Source: an uncultured bacterium
GTDB lineage: Bacteria; Bacillota; Clostridia; Oscillospirales; Acutalibacteraceae
Length of the DNA stretch: 8,146 nucleotides
Assembly: GCA_945949625.1 (NCBI GenBank)
Contig: CAMFFI010000040.1
Span: forward strand, 1-8,146
Direction of reading: 5' to 3'
Notes under the pieces: generated by a model
Told to the model about the DNA's origin: nothing
Seen by the model: only the letters and a program-made list of their open reading frames with translations
Databases searched by the model: none
Made by a program: the position numbers and the translations under genes
In this document: in pieces, positions 6,990 through 8,146 of the stretch
Numbering within the stretch: the stretch's first letter is position 1
How the letters are laid out: each line of letters opens with the position of its first letter

Positions 6990-7178
6990 CTAAATCGGAT
7001 TGTTTTTATCAGGATTTACCTTTGGTGATAAATAAGGGTAAAGCTCCTCATAAGCTTCAATTTCCTGATCGTCTGTTAATGCTGAGGGAATAAGACCTGT
7101 ACAGTCGTATGCAGAGCAGGTGTTTATCTCCAAATCCTCATTTACGGGGTAATCTTCCTGTTTTACTTTTTTACGCAT
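6990..7178 (-). CDS. Small protein of unknown function with a CSAYDCTGLIP segment
   Basis: I do not recognise a characterised family. The likely product is 62 residues from the ATG at 7178, which has a good ribosome binding site (GAGGTG at 7189-7184, 5 bases before the start). An in-frame ATG 17 codons upstream lacks one and the intervening sequence looks non-coding. The protein is soluble and acidic in the middle, with a basic start (MRKKVK), a central NTCSAYDCTGLIPS block (19-32; cysteines C21 and C26), an acidic stretch DDQEIEAYEELYPYL (36-50) that probably forms a helix, and a Pro/Asn/Lys-rich end. There is no signal peptide or membrane segment. The compact cysteine block followed by an acidic helix looks like a conserved small-protein motif rather than random translation. 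It lies 78 bases after the DUF2812 gene on the same strand. Metal binding, protein binding or a modified peptide precursor are possible; none is shown. Confidence 0.5.
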   Translation of the reverse strand: MRKKVKQEDYPVNEDLEINTCSAYDCTGLIPSALTDDQEIEAYEELYPYLSPKVNPDKNNPI

Positions 7179-7238
7179 AGTTTCACCTCGCTGTGTATTT
7201 ACGCAATTAGTATTCACCGTTAAAATCAAACTATGCTT

Positions 7239-7267
7239 ATTATAAAGATTTAGTATTTATTCATAAA
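7239..7267 (-). promoter_or_regulatory. Possible promoter for the small protein gene
   Basis: On the minus strand, a perfect TATAAT lies at 7244-7239, about 60 bases before the small gene's start. The matching -35 position (7267-7262, 17-base spacing) reads TTTATG, which is a poor match and lies across the end of the DUF2812 gene. The region is AT-rich, so this is only a weak candidate. Cotranscription with padR and the DUF2812 gene is the alternative. Confidence 0.5.
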
Positions 7268-7856
7268 TTGAGTTTTCTGCCTGCAGCCTTTTAATTATCT
7301 TTTTATATCTGTGAGAAATAAGACAAATATTAATATCACAGCTAATTATAATTAAAGAGAAAATACCGTATATTATTGCCAAAGCTGTTATGAAAGCGTT
7401 AGCTTGGAACTTCAAAAGCAATACTACCGAACCTGCCACAATGAAAATATACAAAAGGGACAGCAGATGATAGAGGATAGCCATAATAAATAACTTTTTG
7501 TGAATCTTTTTATAACATTCTATGCGTGAAGGTATGTCGCTGACAAAATCCTGTGAAACATGAGATTTTTTGCCTGTAAGGTACATAAGCTCGCCCATTC
7601 CGTCATTGGTGTGGGGTATGCTTTCATAACTGCACTGTGCGGCAAAAGCCGTTACCCTTGAAATGTTTTCCTTGCTTTCGGCATAAATAAGGCTCACATA
7701 TTCGCCCGGTTCAGTTTTTACAAAAGTATAGAAACAGCCCAGCTTAAGATACACCAGCTTCCAGCCTTTTTCATTCATTTCGTTAATATAGTTTATCTCT
7801 TTGTCAAGGTCCAGAAACAATTTGAACTTTGTGATTGTGTTTTTATCGGTACTCAT
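7257..7856 (-). CDS. DUF2812 domain-containing membrane protein
   Basis: The 199-residue product has an N-terminal soluble domain (about 10-95) with the DUF2812 look: FLDLDKEINYINEMNEKGWKL, then aromatic strands including FYTFVKTEPGEYVSLIY. A C-terminal part follows with two membrane segments (about 121-148 and 153-182) and a basic cytoplasmic end. DUF2812 proteins have no established biochemical function but are very often encoded next to PadR repressors in Firmicutes, which is the case here. The ATG overlaps the padR TGA by four bases (ATGA), and AGGGAGG (7870-7864) inside the end of padR serves as ribosome binding site, so the two are translationally coupled. A role in sensing or responding to membrane stress is a reasonable guess, not shown. 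Family assignment is fairly sure. Confidence 0.5.
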   Translation of the reverse strand: MSTDKNTITKFKLFLDLDKEINYINEMNEKGWKLVYLKLGCFYTFVKTEPGEYVSLIYAESKENISRVTAFAAQCSYESIPHTNDGMGELMYLTGKKSHVSQDFVSDIPSRIECYKKIHKKLFIMAILYHLLSLLYIFIVAGSVVLLLKFQANAFITALAIIYGIFSLIIISCDINICLISHRYKKIIKRLQAENSIYE

Positions 7857-8146
7857 TGATTTTCCTCCCTTAAAAGCTCTTCGCCGTTTTCCACAAGCTC
7901 CTTAAGCCTTGCAATTTCATTGTTAAGAGCATTTTTTCCCTCATCTGTAATAATGTATTCCTTTTTTGCAGGGTCGGAGGTGTTGTGTTCGGCAATAAAC
8001 CCTTTTGAAAGCAAAGTGTTTAACGCACCGTACAGAGTACCGGCACCGATACTTAGCCTGCCGTTTGTCAGCGTTTTTACATTCTGCATTATGCCGTAGC
8101 CGTGCATCGGCTTTACAAGAGAAAGCAATATATAATATACAGCTTC
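7853..8146 (-). CDS. PadR family transcriptional regulator, 5' partial
   Basis: PadR proteins are dimeric winged-helix repressors, often self-regulating and responsive to phenolics, drugs or envelope stress. The visible 97 residues begin EAVYYILLSLVKPMHGYGIMQ, and the frame is open to the right edge; probably about 10 N-terminal residues are missing. A start at the TTG at 8128 would delete half of helix 1, so it is unlikely. Typical features are HGYG after helix 1, the recognition helix region GAGTLYGALNTLLSKGFI, the wing ending KKEYIITDEGKNAL, and a C-terminal helix (ARLKELVENGEELLREE) for dimerisation. The short C-terminus marks the compact subfamily of about 105-110 residues usually paired with DUF2812 or DUF1700-type membrane proteins. 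The operator and promoter should lie beyond the window. Family assignment is firm; the ligand is unknown. Confidence 0.5.
   Translation of the reverse strand, partial: EAVYYILLSLVKPMHGYGIMQNVKTLTNGRLSIGAGTLYGALNTLLSKGFIAEHNTSDPAKKEYIITDEGKNALNNEIARLKELVENGEELLREENQ

Noticed and set aside
7179..7229. N-terminal 17-codon extension of the small protein starting at the ATG at 7229
   Set aside because: There is no ribosome binding site before 7229, and the extension covers the strong GAGGTG site that serves the ATG at 7178.
7853..8128. Complete 91-residue PadR protein starting at the TTG at 8128
   Set aside because: Codons upstream of 8128 continue the conserved first helix (EAVYYI), so the real start lies beyond the window and the gene is partial.

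Overview
The window is chromosomal DNA from a low-to-moderate GC Gram-positive bacterium, most likely a member of the Clostridia (Oscillospiraceae/Ruminococcaceae-like). The evidence is the AT-rich intergenic sequence, strong GGAGG-type ribosome binding sites, consensus sigma-A promoters, and the gene content: a DUF3656-type U32 protein, the mreBCD-PBP2 cell-elongation genes and a PadR/DUF2812 pair. Species cannot be fixed from the sequence alone. I saw no phage genes, transposase, CRISPR array, tRNA or rRNA.

Layout on the + strand: (1) the C-terminal part of a U32-family protein (2-1639), cut by the left edge; (2) a 166-base, very AT-rich gap that probably holds the dut promoter; (3) dut, trimeric dUTPase (1812-2258); (4) a near-consensus promoter (2265-2293) starting a transcription unit of mreB (2339-3349), mreC (3426-4313), mreD (4323-4829) and the class B penicillin-binding protein PBP2 (4879-6927); (5) a clear intrinsic terminator (6953-6987) closing that unit.

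On the - strand, converging on the same terminator and read right to left: a PadR-family repressor cut by the right edge (7853-8146); a DUF2812 membrane protein (7257-7856) whose start overlaps the padR stop by four bases; and a 62-residue protein of unknown function with a CSAYDCTGLIP segment (6990-7178) and its own good ribosome binding site.

The core of the window is the elongasome: MreB filaments, the membrane partners MreC and MreD, and the PBP2 transpeptidase work together to insert peptidoglycan along the side wall. RodA, the usual glycosyltransferase partner of PBP2, and the Min genes that often follow mre genes in Firmicutes are not here. The minus-strand group looks like a self-contained PadR-controlled membrane-protein unit. 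No clearly new system is visible. The points most worth a second look are the small cysteine-containing protein, the stem-loop between mreB and mreC, and the altered neighbourhood of the mre operon.
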